A DNA stretch of 64,000 bases from Janthinobacterium sp. PAMC25594 (lineage in GTDB: Bacteria > Pseudomonadota > Gammaproteobacteria > Burkholderiales > Burkholderiaceae_D): NCBI RefSeq assembly GCF_019443505.1, contig NZ_CP080377.1:3596001-3660000 (forward strand), read 5' to 3'. Below the pieces are notes generated by a model. That model saw nothing but the letters and a program-made list of their open reading frames with translations, did no database searches and was not told where the DNA came from. Positions 51,557 to 60,999 of this stretch are shown here, piece after piece (within the stretch, counting starts at the first letter, position 1; the number at the start of each line of letters is the position of its first letter). Made by a program: the position numbers and the translations under genes.

Positions 51557-52984
51557 TTAATAGCGGTAGTGCTCTGGCTTATAAGGGCCTTCTTGACGCA
51601 CGCCGATGTAGTCGGCTTGCTCTTGCGTCAGTTCCGTCAGCTGCGCATTCAACTTTTTGAGTTGCAAACGGGCGACTTTTTCATCGAGGTGTTTTGGCAA
51701 GGTGTACACGCCGACCGGGTAGTTGGCCGTGTTCGCGTACAGCTCGATCTGGGCGATCGTCTGGTTGGCGAACGACGAGCTCATCACGTACGACGGGTGG
51801 CCCGTGCCGCAACCGAGGTTGACCAGACGGCCTTCGGCCAGCAGGATGATGCGGCGGCCCGACGGGAAGATGATGTGGTCGACTTGCGGCTTGATGTTTT
51901 CCCACTCGTATTGCTTCAACGAAGCAACGTCGATTTCATTGTCAAAGTGACCAATGTTGCAGACGATAGCCTGGTCTTTCATGCGCGTCAGGTGATCGTG
52001 CGTGAGGATGTGATAGTTGCCGGTGCAGGTGACAAAGATGTCGCCGTGTTCGCAGGCGTAATCCATGGTCACCACGCGGTAGCCTTCCATCGCCGCCTGC
52101 AGTGCGCAGATCGGGTCGACTTCCGTCACCCATACTTGCGCCGACAGGGCGCGCATGGCTTGGGCCGAACCCTTGCCGACGTCACCGTAACCGGCGATGA
52201 CGGCCACTTTACCGGCGATCATCACGTCAGTGGCGCGCTTGATGCCGTCGACCAGCGATTCACGGCAGCCATACAGGTTGTCGAACTTCGATTTCGTGAC
52301 GGAATCGTTGACGTTGATCGCAGGGAAAGCCAGCTTGCCTTCCTTGTGCATTTGATACAAGCGGTGCACGCCGGTCGTCGTTTCTTCCGTCACGCCGAGG
52401 ATTTCCGGCAGACGCTTCGAGTACCAGGTCGGGTCGGCCAGCAAGTGTTGCTTGATCGAGTTGAACATGCAGATTTCTTCTTCCGAACCGGGATTGGCCA
52501 GCACCGACAGGTCGGTTTCCGCGCGCACGCCCAGATGCAGCAGCAGGGTCGCGTCGCCGCCATCGTCGAGGATCATGTTCGAGTAGACAGCCTTGCCGTC
52601 CGCATCCGGCCATTCGAAGATGCGGTGCGTGTATTCCCAGTAGTCGTCCAGCGACTCGCCCTTGACGGCGAAGACAGGCGTGCCGGCGGCAGCGATGGCG
52701 GCGGCAGCGTGATCTTGCGTCGAGTAAATGTTGCACGATGCCCAACGCACTTGCGCGCCCAGTGCTTCCAGCGTCTGGATCAGCACGGCGGTCTGGATGG
52801 TCATGTGGATGGAACCGGTGATGCGCGCGCCTTTCAGGGGCTGCGCTGCCGCGAATTCTTCGCGGATGGCCATCAGGCCAGGCATTTCCGTTTCAGCAAT
52901 CTTGATTTCTTTGTTGCCCCATGCGGCCAGAGTGATATCGGCGATGGTGTAGTCGTGTTGCGATTTGAGTACGGCGTTCATCAC
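51557..52984 (-). CDS. ahcY: Adenosylhomocysteinase
   Basis: A 475-residue NAD-dependent enzyme that splits SAH to adenosine and homocysteine. The NAD loop is [16 protein letters not shown]. Substrate-site motifs include [16 protein letters not shown] and [14 protein letters not shown], and the C-terminal HYRY is diagnostic. It carries the insertion of about 40 residues typical of the longer bacterial form. GAAAGGAGGGCG lies just upstream of the start. An SAH riboswitch lies in its 5' UTR, so the gene should be turned on when SAH builds up. Confidence 0.98.
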   Translation of the reverse strand: MMNAVLKSQHDYTIADITLAAWGNKEIKIAETEMPGLMAIREEFAAAQPLKGARITGSIHMTIQTAVLIQTLEALGAQVRWASCNIYSTQDHAAAAIAAAGTPVFAVKGESLDDYWEYTHRIFEWPDADGKAVYSNMILDDGGDATLLLHLGVRAETDLSVLANPGSEEEICMFNSIKQHLLADPTWYSKRLPEILGVTEETTTGVHRLYQMHKEGKLAFPAINVNDSVTKSKFDNLYGCRESLVDGIKRATDVMIAGKVAVIAGYGDVGKGSAQAMRALSAQVWVTEVDPICALQAAMEGYRVVTMDYACEHGDIFVTCTGNYHILTHDHLTRMKDQAIVCNIGHFDNEIDVASLKQYEWENIKPQVDHIIFPSGRRIILLAEGRLVNLGCGTGHPSYVMSSSFANQTIAQIELYANTANYPVGVYTLPKHLDEKVARLQLKKLNAQLTELTQEQADYIGVRQEGPYKPEHYRY

Positions 52985-53008
52985 GCCCTCCTTTCAGTTG
53001 AAAAAGGT

Positions 53009-53073
53009 ACGTGAGCGCAGTTGCAGGATATTCCGAGCCTGGCGAATTTCTTCGTCGCAACGCTCCTCGGACA
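53009..53073 (-). promoter_or_regulatory. S-adenosylhomocysteine (SAH) riboswitch
   Basis: On the minus strand, between about 35 and 90 nt before ahcY, the sequence runs CCGAGGAGCGTTGCGAC, GAAGAAATTCGCCAGGCTCGG, then a CTGCAAC stretch and GCGCTCACG. GAGGAGCG-TTGC, CCAGGCTCGG and GCGCTCAC are the conserved core elements of the SAH riboswitch, and CCGAG/CTCGG plus GTTGC/GCAAC plus GAGCG/CGCTC give the expected helices including a pseudoknot. Association with ahcY in betaproteobacteria is established. Confidence 0.9.
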
Positions 53074-53160
53074 CTGCATCATAACATTGGCCATGCGCCG
53101 GCGGCAACCATTAGTCAAGCGGGCCGGCCGCCTGGCAGGTCCGCGACGCGCGCTGGCGCG

Positions 53161-53676
53161 CTATGGTTTCTGCGGCGGCCAGTTCTTGCCCTGGCTGAGA
53201 CAGCTGGCGCGCTCGTCAGCATCGAGGCGCCGCGTTATTTCATCGGACAGGTCGCGCAGGATGGGCAGCATGTCTTTATCGGCCTTGCTGCCGTCGGTCG
53301 GATAATTCGCGGCGCGCATGGCCCATTTGCAGGTGATCACGGGATCTGGCTTGATATTCGAGCGCCAGGCATCAGGATCCGTGGCGAGAAAACCACTGTC
53401 CGCATAGATGGTGAGCACATGCAAGGCCTGGCGTGCCGACATTTGCCCCATCAACTCGGTGAGTTCGGGCCGCATCTGCACCGGCGTTGCCAGCGAACCC
53501 TCGGGGAAAATAAATTTGCCGCCCGCCGCCAGGATCAGCACGGCATGGCCGTCGCCCGCCTCCGCCTTGTCCAGCCATTGCCCCACCGTCAGCGTGGCCG
53601 GCGCCGCCACCGCAACGGACAGGCCGAATGTCGCCACCAGAACAACAAACAAGGAGCGTGCGCGCAACAAGGTCAT
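53161..53676 (-). CDS. Exported protein of unknown function
   Basis: A 171-residue protein. ATG 53676 is chosen for GAGGA upstream and the signal peptide that follows (RARSLFVVLVATFGLSVAVAAP). The mature part starts with ATLTVGQWLDKAE and contains one central segment with RQALHVLTIYADSGFLATDPDAW, plus one mid-chain Cys and one near the end (ASCLSQGKN). This looks like a small periplasmic protein of a type common in Burkholderiales. I do not recognise a domain. It is a single gene between the SAH riboswitch and the metK terminator. Confidence 0.65.
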   Translation of the reverse strand: MTLLRARSLFVVLVATFGLSVAVAAPATLTVGQWLDKAEAGDGHAVLILAAGGKFIFPEGSLATPVQMRPELTELMGQMSARQALHVLTIYADSGFLATDPDAWRSNIKPDPVITCKWAMRAANYPTDGSKADKDMLPILRDLSDEITRRLDADERASCLSQGKNWPPQKP

Positions 53677-53765
53677 GGAATCCTCAAATTGGTTTATTTG
53701 CAATAAATTGTAGCGTATCCCTACGGCAACGCCGTTCCGTACGCGCCGTCGCGTGCGCGCCCATG

Positions 53766-53802
53766 AAAAAAGCGCCCGCGGCCAGAAGGCCGGGGCGCTT
53801 TT
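53766..53802 (-). terminator. Rho-independent terminator after metK
   Basis: On the minus strand AAAAGCGCCC, an inner GGCC..GGCC arm, and GGGCGCTTTTTT form a long stem ending in six T. It lies about 19 nt after the metK stop. Confidence 0.88.
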
Positions 53803-53820
53803 CTTGCAAATATAACTAGA

Positions 53821-54987
53821 TTACTTCAGGCCGGCAGCGTCGCGCAGCAGGGCGACCTTGTCCGTGCGTTCCCACGTGAATTCCGGCTCTTCGCGGCCGA
53901 AGTGGCCGTAGGCGGCGCTCTTTTGATAGATCGGGCGCAGCAGGTCGAGCATTTGCACGATGCCTTTTGGACGCAAATCGAAGTGCGCCAGTACCAGCTT
54001 GGCGATTTCCGCGTCAGGAATCACGCCCGTGCCTTCCGTGTAGACGGTGATGTTGATCGGCTTGGCCACGCCGATGGCGTAGCTGACCTGCACCTGGCAT
54101 TGGCGCGCCAGACCGGCCGCGACGATGTTTTTCGCCACGTAACGGGCCGCGTAGGCTGCCGAACGGTCGACTTTCGACGGGTCCTTGCCCGAGAACGCGC
54201 CGCCGCCGTGCGGGGCTGCGCCACCGTAGGTGTCGACGATGATCTTGCGCCCGGTCAAGCCGCAATCGCCTTGCGGACCGCCGATGACGAAACGGCCCGT
54301 CGGGTTGACGAGGAATTTGGTCTCCGTCAGCCATTCGCGCGGCAGGATCGGCTTGATGATTTCTTCGATGACGGCTTCTTCGATCTGCTTGTGCGAGATT
54401 TCCGGCGCATGCTGGGTCGACAGCACGACCGTGTGCACGCCGACGGGGCGGCCATCGACGTAGCGCAGGGTTACTTGCGATTTCGCATCCGGACGCAGCC
54501 ATGGCAAGCGGCCATCCTTGCGCAGCTGCGACTGGCGCTCGACCAGGCGGTGCGCGTAGTGGATGGCGGCGGGCATCAGCTCGGCCGTTTCATCGCAGGC
54601 GTAGCCGAACATCAGGCCCTGATCGCCAGCGCCTTGATCCAGGTCAATACCCGCACCTTCATCGACGCCTTGCGCGATGTCGGGCGACTGCTTGTCGTAA
54701 GCCACCAGCACGGCGCAACCCTTGTAGTCGATGCCGTATTCCGTATTGTCGTAACCGATGCGTTTGATGGTTTCGCGCGCAACTTGAATATAATCCACAT
54801 TGGCATGCGTAGTAATCTCGCCAGCCAGCACCACCAGGCCCGTGTTGCACAGGGTTTCGGCAGCCACGCGGGCGGTCGGATCCTGGGCCAGGATGGCGTC
54901 AAGGATGGCGTCGGAAATTTGATCGGCAACCTTGTCGGGATGGCCTTCCGAGACGGATTCGGAAGTGAAGAGATAGTCGTTTGACAT
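53821..54987 (-). CDS. metK: S-adenosylmethionine synthetase
   Basis: A 388-residue enzyme that makes SAM from methionine and ATP. ATG 54987 is preceded by AGGAGC. Signatures are [20 protein letters not shown] (ATP), [12 protein letters not shown], and [27 protein letters not shown]. Complete and standard length. It diverges from the LpxL-type genes; the 188-bp spacer holds a GTCGCAG/CTGCGAC hairpin. Confidence 0.98.
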   Translation of the reverse strand: MSNDYLFTSESVSEGHPDKVADQISDAILDAILAQDPTARVAAETLCNTGLVVLAGEITTHANVDYIQVARETIKRIGYDNTEYGIDYKGCAVLVAYDKQSPDIAQGVDEGAGIDLDQGAGDQGLMFGYACDETAELMPAAIHYAHRLVERQSQLRKDGRLPWLRPDAKSQVTLRYVDGRPVGVHTVVLSTQHAPEISHKQIEEAVIEEIIKPILPREWLTETKFLVNPTGRFVIGGPQGDCGLTGRKIIVDTYGGAAPHGGGAFSGKDPSKVDRSAAYAARYVAKNIVAAGLARQCQVQVSYAIGVAKPINITVYTEGTGVIPDAEIAKLVLAHFDLRPKGIVQMLDLLRPIYQKSAAYGHFGREEPEFTWERTDKVALLRDAAGLK

Positions 54988-55018
54988 TGCAAGCTCCTGT
55001 TTACTATGTGAATGTTCT

Positions 55019-55047
55019 GTCGCAGTAAAGAGGATTTTGCCTGCGAC
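55019..55047 (-). promoter_or_regulatory. Hairpin in the metK leader
   Basis: GTCGCAG and CTGCGAC form a perfect 7-bp stem with a 15-nt loop, 32 nt before the metK start on the minus strand. It does not match a SAM riboswitch class I can recall. It may be a leader structure or a dyad operator. Confidence 0.35.
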
Positions 55048-55175
55048 GCTTTAGCGATATTTATATTCCGCTTCGCAAGTTGTCTATTAACTCAGCGGGT
55101 ACTACATACGTGGTATTTTACGCTTCTTAAAAAATTTTGGCACAGCAACACGCCATTCCTGGAAACAGCTTATTC

Positions 55176-56045
55176 ATGTTAGTCCCAATTTTCCGCTTTT
55201 TATCCCTCTTTCCCCTGCCCGTCCTGCATGGCCTGGGCGCTGCGCTCGGCTGGGTGATTTACGCCATTTCCCCTTCCTACCGGCGCCGCATGCGCGAGAA
55301 CATGCAGGGTGCGGGGTTTTCGCAACACTTGCACACGGCCGTGGCCGAAGCGGGCAAGAGCGTGCTGGAATTGCCCTTCATCTGGTGCGCGCCAGCCGAG
55401 CGTGTAGCGCGCCATGCCACGGTGGAAAACTGGGACTTGGTGGAAAAAGCGTTGCAACACGGCCGCGGCATCGTCTTCCTGACGCCGCACCTGGGCTGCT
55501 TCGAGATTGTCGCGCAACAGATCGCCCTGCGCACGCCGCTCACCGTGATGTACCGCCCGCCCAAGCGCGCCGCCCTGAAACCGCTGATCGAGGGCGCCCG
55601 CGCGCGCGAAAACCTGATGCTGGCGCCGGCCAACATGTCGGGCGTACGCATCTTTGCCAAATGCCTGAAAAAGGGACAACCCATCGGCCTGCTGCCGGAC
55701 CAGGTGCCGCAAGAGGGCGAAGGCGTGTGGGCCGATTTCTTCGGCCGTCCCGCCTACACCATGACCCTGCCGGCCAAGCTGGCGCAGATGGGCGGCGCCG
55801 AAGTCATCATCACCTACGCCGAACGCCTGCCGGGCGGACGCGGCTATGTCGTGCATTTCGTGCCATTTACCGAATCGCTGGACAGCACTTCGGCCGAGCA
55901 GGCGCGCACCATCAACGCGGCCATGGAACAATTGATCGCGCGCAGCCCGGCGCAATACCTGTGGAGCTACAACCGCTACAAGGTACCGCGCGGCGCGCCG
56001 CCGCCCACGCCGGCCAGCCCCGATGCCGCCAAGGAGCAGGCATGA
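55176..56045 (+). CDS. Lipid A biosynthesis acyltransferase (LpxL family), first copy
   Basis: A 289-residue inner-membrane acyltransferase that adds a secondary acyl chain to Kdo-lipid A. ATG 55176 with GGAAACAG upstream is preferred to a TTG 13 codons earlier. The N-terminus is hydrophobic (LVPIFRFLSLFPLPVLHGLGAALGWVIY). The catalytic H-x4-E is His105/Glu110 (TPHLGCFE), and LPDQVPQEGEGVWADFFG matches the family. Its stop overlaps the next gene (ATGA). Which chain it transfers cannot be told. Confidence 0.9.
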   Translation: MLVPIFRFLSLFPLPVLHGLGAALGWVIYAISPSYRRRMRENMQGAGFSQHLHTAVAEAGKSVLELPFIWCAPAERVARHATVENWDLVEKALQHGRGIVFLTPHLGCFEIVAQQIALRTPLTVMYRPPKRAALKPLIEGARARENLMLAPANMSGVRIFAKCLKKGQPIGLLPDQVPQEGEGVWADFFGRPAYTMTLPAKLAQMGGAEVIITYAERLPGGRGYVVHFVPFTESLDSTSAEQARTINAAMEQLIARSPAQYLWSYNRYKVPRGAPPPTPASPDAAKEQA

Positions 56046-56917
56046 GACTGCTGATCGCCTTCATGTGGCTGCTGCACTGGTTGCCCCTGCCCATCCTGGG
56101 CCGCTTCGGCGTCGGCGTTGGCAGCGTGTTGTTCCTTGTCATGCGCAAACGGCGCGATATCGCTCTGACGAACTTGCGCCTGTGCATGCCGCAATTGTCG
56201 GAAGCGCAACGCGTGGACCTGGCACGCCAGCATTTCCAGGCGTATTCGCGCAGCGTGTGGGAGCGCAGCATCCTGTGGTGGGCGTCGGAAGAACGCCTGA
56301 ACCGCCTGATCAAAAAGGTGCCCGCCTTTCCGGGCCAGCAGATCGCGGCCAAGCCCACTATCCTGCTGTGCCCGCACTTCGTCTGCCTCGACGTGGCCGG
56401 CGCCGCCACGGCGATGGAAATTTCCGCTTCCTCGATGTATGTGCAGCAAAAGAACGCCGCCTTCGACCAGGCCCTGCGCGCCGGCCGTTCGCGCTTCAAG
56501 CCGCCCAAGCTGTTTACGCGCCAGGACGGCATCAAGACGATTCTGCGCGCGCTGCGCGACGGCTTGCCGTATTTCATGCTGCCGGACATGGATTTCGGCG
56601 AAAAGGATGCGGAATTCGTGCCCTTCTTCGGCGTGCCCGCCGCCACCCTGACGGCCACGGCGCGCCTGGCGCTGGCCGCCAAGGCGCAGGTGATTCCCGT
56701 CATCGCCACTTTTTTGCCCAATTACCAGGGCTGGAAAGTGACGTATTACCCGGCATGGGACGATTATCCGGGCGACGACATCACGGCCGCCACGCGCCGC
56801 ATGAACGAATTCATCGAAGAGCGGGTGCGCGAAGCGCCAGCCGAATACTTCTGGACGCATAAACGCTTCAAGACGCGTCCGCAAGGCGAAGCCTCGTTCT
56901 ATAACCAGCACAAGTGA
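56042..56917 (+). CDS. Lipid A biosynthesis acyltransferase (LpxL/LpxM family), second copy
   Basis: A 291-residue paralogue of the preceding gene, overlapping it by four bases. The signature is H112-x4-D117 (CPHFVCLD), and [26 protein letters not shown] follows. The pair HtrB/MsbB-like in tandem upstream of dapF is common in betaproteobacteria and suggests that two secondary acylations are encoded here. An N-terminal hydrophobic anchor is visible ([21 protein letters not shown]). Confidence 0.9.
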   Translation: MRLLIAFMWLLHWLPLPILGRFGVGVGSVLFLVMRKRRDIALTNLRLCMPQLSEAQRVDLARQHFQAYSRSVWERSILWWASEERLNRLIKKVPAFPGQQIAAKPTILLCPHFVCLDVAGAATAMEISASSMYVQQKNAAFDQALRAGRSRFKPPKLFTRQDGIKTILRALRDGLPYFMLPDMDFGEKDAEFVPFFGVPAATLTATARLALAAKAQVIPVIATFLPNYQGWKVTYYPAWDDYPGDDITAATRRMNEFIEERVREAPAEYFWTHKRFKTRPQGEASFYNQHK

Positions 56918-56928
56918 TACGGCAAAAC

Positions 56929-57792
56929 ATGAAACTCCACTTTACCAAGATGCACGGCGCCGGCAATGACTTCATCGTCATCGATGCCATCAATCAAGAT
57001 ATCGACTTCACGCCGGCCCAGTGGCAGCGCCTGGCCGACCGCCGTTTCGGCATCGGCGCCGACCAGATCCTCGTGGTGGAAAAGCCGCGCCTGCCCGGCT
57101 GCGACTTCCGCTACCGTATCTATAACAACGATGGCGGCGAAGTCGAGCAATGCGGCAACGGCGCGCGCGCCTTCGTCAAGTTCGTCAGCGAAAAAGGGTT
57201 ATCCGACAAGGCGAGCATCCGCGTGGAAACCATGGCCGGTGTCATTTCTCCCCGCCTGGAGCGCGATGGCAGCATCACGGTCGACATGGGCGCGCCCGTG
57301 CTGGAACCGGCACTGGTGCCGTTCGACGCCAGCGGCCTGGCTGGCGTAGCGCAGGGAACTGACACCCTGTGGCCGCTGGACCTGGCGCTGCCGGGCCAAA
57401 CCTCTCCCGTGCTGGTGTCCGTCGTCTCGATGGGCAATCCGCATGCCGTGCAAGTGGTCGAGGATGTCGACGCGCAAGAACTGGAACAATCGGGCCCGCT
57501 GATCGAGCACCATCCGCGCTTTCCCCGCAGGGTCAACGCCGGCTACATGCAGATCGTCGACCGCCATCACGTGAAACTGCGCGTGTACGAACGGGGCGCT
57601 GGCGAAACATTGGCTTGCGGCACGGGCGCCTGCGCCGCCGCCGTGGCCGGCATCCGGCGCGGCTTGCTGGACTCGCCCGTGCGCATCAGCGCGCGCGGCG
57701 GAGAACTGTCGATCGCCTGGCAAGGCCCGGGCCAGCCTGTCCTGATGACGGGCCCGGCCGTGACCGTGTTCGAAGGCGTGATCGAGCTGTAA
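56929..57792 (+). CDS. dapF: Diaminopimelate epimerase
   Basis: A 287-residue PLP-independent racemase that turns LL- into meso-diaminopimelate for lysine and peptidoglycan. ATG 56929 gives [15 protein letters not shown]; a GTG five codons earlier is less likely. The two catalytic Cys are Cys75 ([12 protein letters not shown]) and Cys230 ([10 protein letters not shown]). It follows the acyltransferase pair by 11 bp. In many genomes DUF484 and xerC follow directly; here a Sel1 gene and a porin come between. Confidence 0.96.
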   Translation: MKLHFTKMHGAGNDFIVIDAINQDIDFTPAQWQRLADRRFGIGADQILVVEKPRLPGCDFRYRIYNNDGGEVEQCGNGARAFVKFVSEKGLSDKASIRVETMAGVISPRLERDGSITVDMGAPVLEPALVPFDASGLAGVAQGTDTLWPLDLALPGQTSPVLVSVVSMGNPHAVQVVEDVDAQELEQSGPLIEHHPRFPRRVNAGYMQIVDRHHVKLRVYERGAGETLACGTGACAAAVAGIRRGLLDSPVRISARGGELSIAWQGPGQPVLMTGPAVTVFEGVIEL

Positions 57793-57819
57793 ACAGGTAA
57801 AAAAAAACAGGAGTAAAAG

Positions 57820-59322
57820 TCAGGCGGCCAGGAACTGCTGTTCCTGCGCGACATCCAGTTCGGCCAGGTAGCACTTCAGGCGGTACAGGCGTTGGCGGTA
57901 ATTGCCTTCCGGCCCCGTCACGCCGCAATCGACGCGCTCGAACAGGCGCACCACCTGATCGAGCAGCTGGCGCTCCTGCGCCGTGCGGATCAATACCAGC
58001 CGCCGCTTGCCGCGCCCATGCGTGGCGCTGATATCGATCAGCAGGCAATGTCCCTGGTCGGCCGCATGGAGATCGAGCAGCAAGGCCTCGGCACGCGACA
58101 GGTGAAAGCAGCGCGCCAGCTCCAGCCGCGCCGCCAGCAAAGGGTGGCTCAGGCCCAGCTGGCGCAGTTGTCCATCGGCGTGCAGGGCGGAATACTGGCC
58201 CCAGTCGCCGGACTCGCCGCGTGGCGCGATCTTCACCAGCGCCGCCTCCGCTTCATTGCTGCCTTGCGCCTGCGCCTGCAGCAGCCAATAGGTGGCACGC
58301 ACATCGTTGTTGACACCGTCGCGGCGATTCCGCCAGGCATGCATGCCGCACTCGAGCTGAGCCGGGCCATGCCCCAGGTCGGCGGCACGCTCCAGGCAGG
58401 AATGGGCTTCGACCACATTGCGCTGGGAAAATTCCGGTTTTGTATAGATGCGCGACAGCACGAACCAGGCTTCGGCCAGGCCCTGCTCGCCCGCTTGCGT
58501 CAGCCAGCGCACGGCCCGCTTGAAATTGGCCGCGCCGTTGCGCGTGGCCAGCCGCTGTCCATGCGCATCCATGCGCGCATAGCCGAGTCCCAGCTCCAGC
58601 TGCGCCGTGCGGTCGCCACCATGCGCGGCCAGCTCACAACATTGCCATCCCTCGGCATCGCCGCCTGGCGCCAGTGCCTGAGCGCAACGCGACAGCAACT
58701 GCACCTGCTGCGCGTCGAGGGTGATGGCACGCGCACCGGCCGCCGCCTGGCGCTGCAACAGCTCGCGCGCCAGCGGCAAGCCTTGCGACAGGAAGCCCGC
58801 ATGGTTGCCCTGGCTCCAGGCCTGCTCCAGCCAGGCGTACAGGGGCGTATCGCCATCGAGGGCGTGCTTGCCAGCGACGCCGGCATCCGGCACACAGGCT
58901 GCGGACGCTCCTTCTTGCATGGATAACAACCATTGCGCATCGGGCAAGCCGGCGCACACGGCAGCGTCCAGCGCCACGCGTGCCTTGGCGCGCAAGGTTT
59001 CACAACTGCTGGCGGCATTGCCCAGCACCAGTTGCGCCAGTACCAGGCCCGCCTGCACCAAGCCCGCATCGAACGCCTGCGCGTAATACGGAATCAGCGT
59101 CCTGGCTGCCGGTTGCGCCACTTCGAACGGCACATGCGTACCGATCAGCAGGCAGGCTTCCTGGCTATCCTCCTGGGCCGCCCGCGCCAGCCAGTGCAAG
59201 GCGGTCGGTAAGCTCTGCGGCACACCCTGTCCGAACAGATACAGCCGTCCCAACGCCAGCTGGCAAGCCACATCGCCCGCGCGTGCGCCCTTGATCAATC
59301 CTAATGTTTCGCGATTTGCCAT
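57820..59322 (-). CDS. Sel1-repeat protein with a tyrosine-recombinase-like C-terminus
   Basis: A 500-residue protein. ATG 59322 (MANRETLGLIKGARAG) is adopted. Residues 15-60 and about 235-365 contain Sel1/TPR-like helical repeats (QLALGRLYLFGQGVPQSLPTALHWLARAA; LAEAWFVLSRIYTKPEFSQRN). Residues 395-490 resemble the first half of a phage-integrase catalytic domain of the Integrase_1 kind: LAARLELARCFHLSRAEALL, then LIDISATHGRGKRRLVLIRT and QERQLLDQVVRLF, then GNYRQRLYRLKCYL. The usual R of FGLR is Ser409, and the HxxR and Tyr motifs are missing because the protein ends. It would not recombine DNA. The function is unknown; the gene is convergent with dapF. Confidence 0.6.
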   Translation of the reverse strand: MANRETLGLIKGARAGDVACQLALGRLYLFGQGVPQSLPTALHWLARAAQEDSQEACLLIGTHVPFEVAQPAARTLIPYYAQAFDAGLVQAGLVLAQLVLGNAASSCETLRAKARVALDAAVCAGLPDAQWLLSMQEGASAACVPDAGVAGKHALDGDTPLYAWLEQAWSQGNHAGFLSQGLPLARELLQRQAAAGARAITLDAQQVQLLSRCAQALAPGGDAEGWQCCELAAHGGDRTAQLELGLGYARMDAHGQRLATRNGAANFKRAVRWLTQAGEQGLAEAWFVLSRIYTKPEFSQRNVVEAHSCLERAADLGHGPAQLECGMHAWRNRRDGVNNDVRATYWLLQAQAQGSNEAEAALVKIAPRGESGDWGQYSALHADGQLRQLGLSHPLLAARLELARCFHLSRAEALLLDLHAADQGHCLLIDISATHGRGKRRLVLIRTAQERQLLDQVVRLFERVDCGVTGPEGNYRQRLYRLKCYLAELDVAQEQQFLAA

Positions 59323-59737
59323 CGATTCTCGATATTGAGTCAATGATTCTAAGAATAGTGCGCCGTCTCCGGACCCATCAGTGCAGGCCGTCCCTTAGTG
59401 TAACGTCCTTGTGTCGTAAATCCGACTAAGCCGGCTCAAGAACTTGATTCAACGCAACAATGTCCTGGCCAGGACACGCCAATATGGCAAGGCGCCGATA
59501 CGGTGGCGATGGGAGAATGCCGGCCATCGGCGCAGGATCGGCAAAAAACGCGCGTTACAAAAATACAACAGGGCCATGGATTTATGACGCTTTTCACCAA
59601 TCTTTTCACGCACATTTGACCAATCCCGCACGTCTTGCGCGCCAACGAATTAAGGTTCATTCATCGAAACGCGGTAATTGGCGCATTTCAATCTGCTCGG
59701 ATCTCGGACGGAACTCACTTTTAATAGGGAATAAGAC
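59323..59737. other. Spacer between the Sel1-repeat gene and the porin gene
   Basis: A 415-bp region without a convincing gene. It contains the 16-bp perfect palindrome TGTCCTGGCCAGGACA at 59461-59476 and the long untranslated leader of the porin, ending with AGGGA just before the ATG. Small open frames here lack family matches or good ribosome-binding sites. Confidence 0.5.
59461..59476. promoter_or_regulatory. 16-bp perfect palindrome
   Basis: TGTCCTGGCCAGGACA reads the same on both strands. It lies 139 bp before the Sel1-repeat gene and 262 bp before the porin gene. A dimeric regulator site is the simplest reading. The owner is unknown. Confidence 0.4.
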
Positions 59738-60820
59738 ATGAAAAAATCACTCGTTGCCCTCGCACTCTTCGGCGCCTTTGCCGCAACCGCACAAGCGCAG
59801 TCGTCCGTCCAAATCTATGGCACGGTCGATGCAGGCCTGGGCAAAGCGACTGGTTCGACCACCGCCGTCACCAAGCGCGACAACAACAAGCTGGGTTTCA
59901 AGGGCACGGAAGATCTGGGCAATGGCTTGAAAGCTATTTTCCAACTGGAAATTCGCTATGAATCCGATACCGGTACGCTGGAAAACAACACCCGTCCGCT
60001 GTTCCAGGGCCAAAGCCGCGTCGGCCTGCAAGGCGACTTCGGTACCGTGCGCCTGGGCCGTGGCCTGACTGCCTTCCAGGAATCGAGCACCGCGTTCGAA
60101 CCATGGTCGGGCATGCCTACGCCAGCCGGTTTCCAGACCGACATCACGGTCGCCGGTTACACCAGCGATCCGCTGAGCGCAGCCGGCAATTCGCGTAACC
60201 GCTTCTCGAACGCCGTGTTCTACAACTCGCCAGTCATCAGCGGCTTCCAGTTCAACGCCACTGTCGCTGCGAAAGAAGCCAATAACTTCGGCGGCATCGG
60301 CTTCAATGCACCAACGCCCGCTAACGTAGCAGTGCGTACCAATCCAAGCGGCAACTACGCCGTGGCGGCAAACGCTGCACCAGCGTCGAATCCATACTCG
60401 GTATCGGCTACCTATACCAACGAACAGTTCGCCGCCATGGCCGCCTACGAGCGCAATGGCGTGCAAGCCAAGCTGTGGTCGGTTGCCGCATCGTTCAATC
60501 CGAGCAAGGAATTGAAACTGATGGCGTCGTACCAGCATCAGGATGACAGCAACTTCAAGATCATCAATACCGATACCAAGGCATGGCTGATCGGCGCCAA
60601 CTATGACGTCGGCCCAGGCAAGATCCGCGCTGGCTACGGTCAGAAAACGCCAGATGGCACCGTCAAATCGAAGCAAGCTTCGTTGGGCTATGACTACAAT
60701 CTGTCGAAACGCACGTATGTCTACGCAGACATTTCGAACAAAAAAGCGGCTAGCCTGAGCAATTACAATGCATCGGTCACCACCAACTACATCGGTCTGG
60801 GCGTACACCACAATTTCTAA
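59738..60820 (+). CDS. Gram-negative general porin
   Basis: A 360-residue outer-membrane barrel protein. The signal peptide is MKKSLVALALFGAFAATAQAQ and the mature protein begins SSVQIYGTVDAGLG, a typical betaproteobacterial trimeric porin start (Omp32/OpcP type). The constriction-loop region has TVRLGRGLTAFQESSTAFEPW. The C-terminus YIGLGVHHNF ends in Phe, the BAM recognition signal. RBS AGGGA lies upstream. Codon use is strongly biased, as expected for a highly expressed gene. Confidence 0.95.
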   Translation: MKKSLVALALFGAFAATAQAQSSVQIYGTVDAGLGKATGSTTAVTKRDNNKLGFKGTEDLGNGLKAIFQLEIRYESDTGTLENNTRPLFQGQSRVGLQGDFGTVRLGRGLTAFQESSTAFEPWSGMPTPAGFQTDITVAGYTSDPLSAAGNSRNRFSNAVFYNSPVISGFQFNATVAAKEANNFGGIGFNAPTPANVAVRTNPSGNYAVAANAAPASNPYSVSATYTNEQFAAMAAYERNGVQAKLWSVAASFNPSKELKLMASYQHQDDSNFKIINTDTKAWLIGANYDVGPGKIRAGYGQKTPDGTVKSKQASLGYDYNLSKRTYVYADISNKKAASLSNYNASVTTNYIGLGVHHNF

Positions 60821-60869
60821 TGTCCCGCACGTCACCCGTCACGGGTGATTGCTGAGCAAGAAATGCAAG

Positions 60870-60898
60870 GCGGCATGGTTAACCATGCCGCTTTTTTC
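60870..60898 (+). terminator. Rho-independent terminator after the porin gene
   Basis: Arms GCGGCATGGTT and AACCATGCCGC form a fully self-complementary hairpin and are followed by six T. It lies 50 nt after the porin stop. Confidence 0.92.
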
Positions 60899-60999
60899 AT
60901 GTGCGCGCGGAAAATGTATCGGCACCCGGCCCTTTGCGCCTATGCCGCCGCACTCTCGGTTAGAATGAAGCGTTCAACTTTCACTGACAGATATTCTCA

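Noticed and set aside
55385..56041. A 5' extension of the second acyltransferase frame into the first acyltransferase gene
   Set aside because: It is out of frame with the first gene and Arg/Gly-rich. The ATGA overlap at 56042 gives a proper LpxL-type N-terminus.
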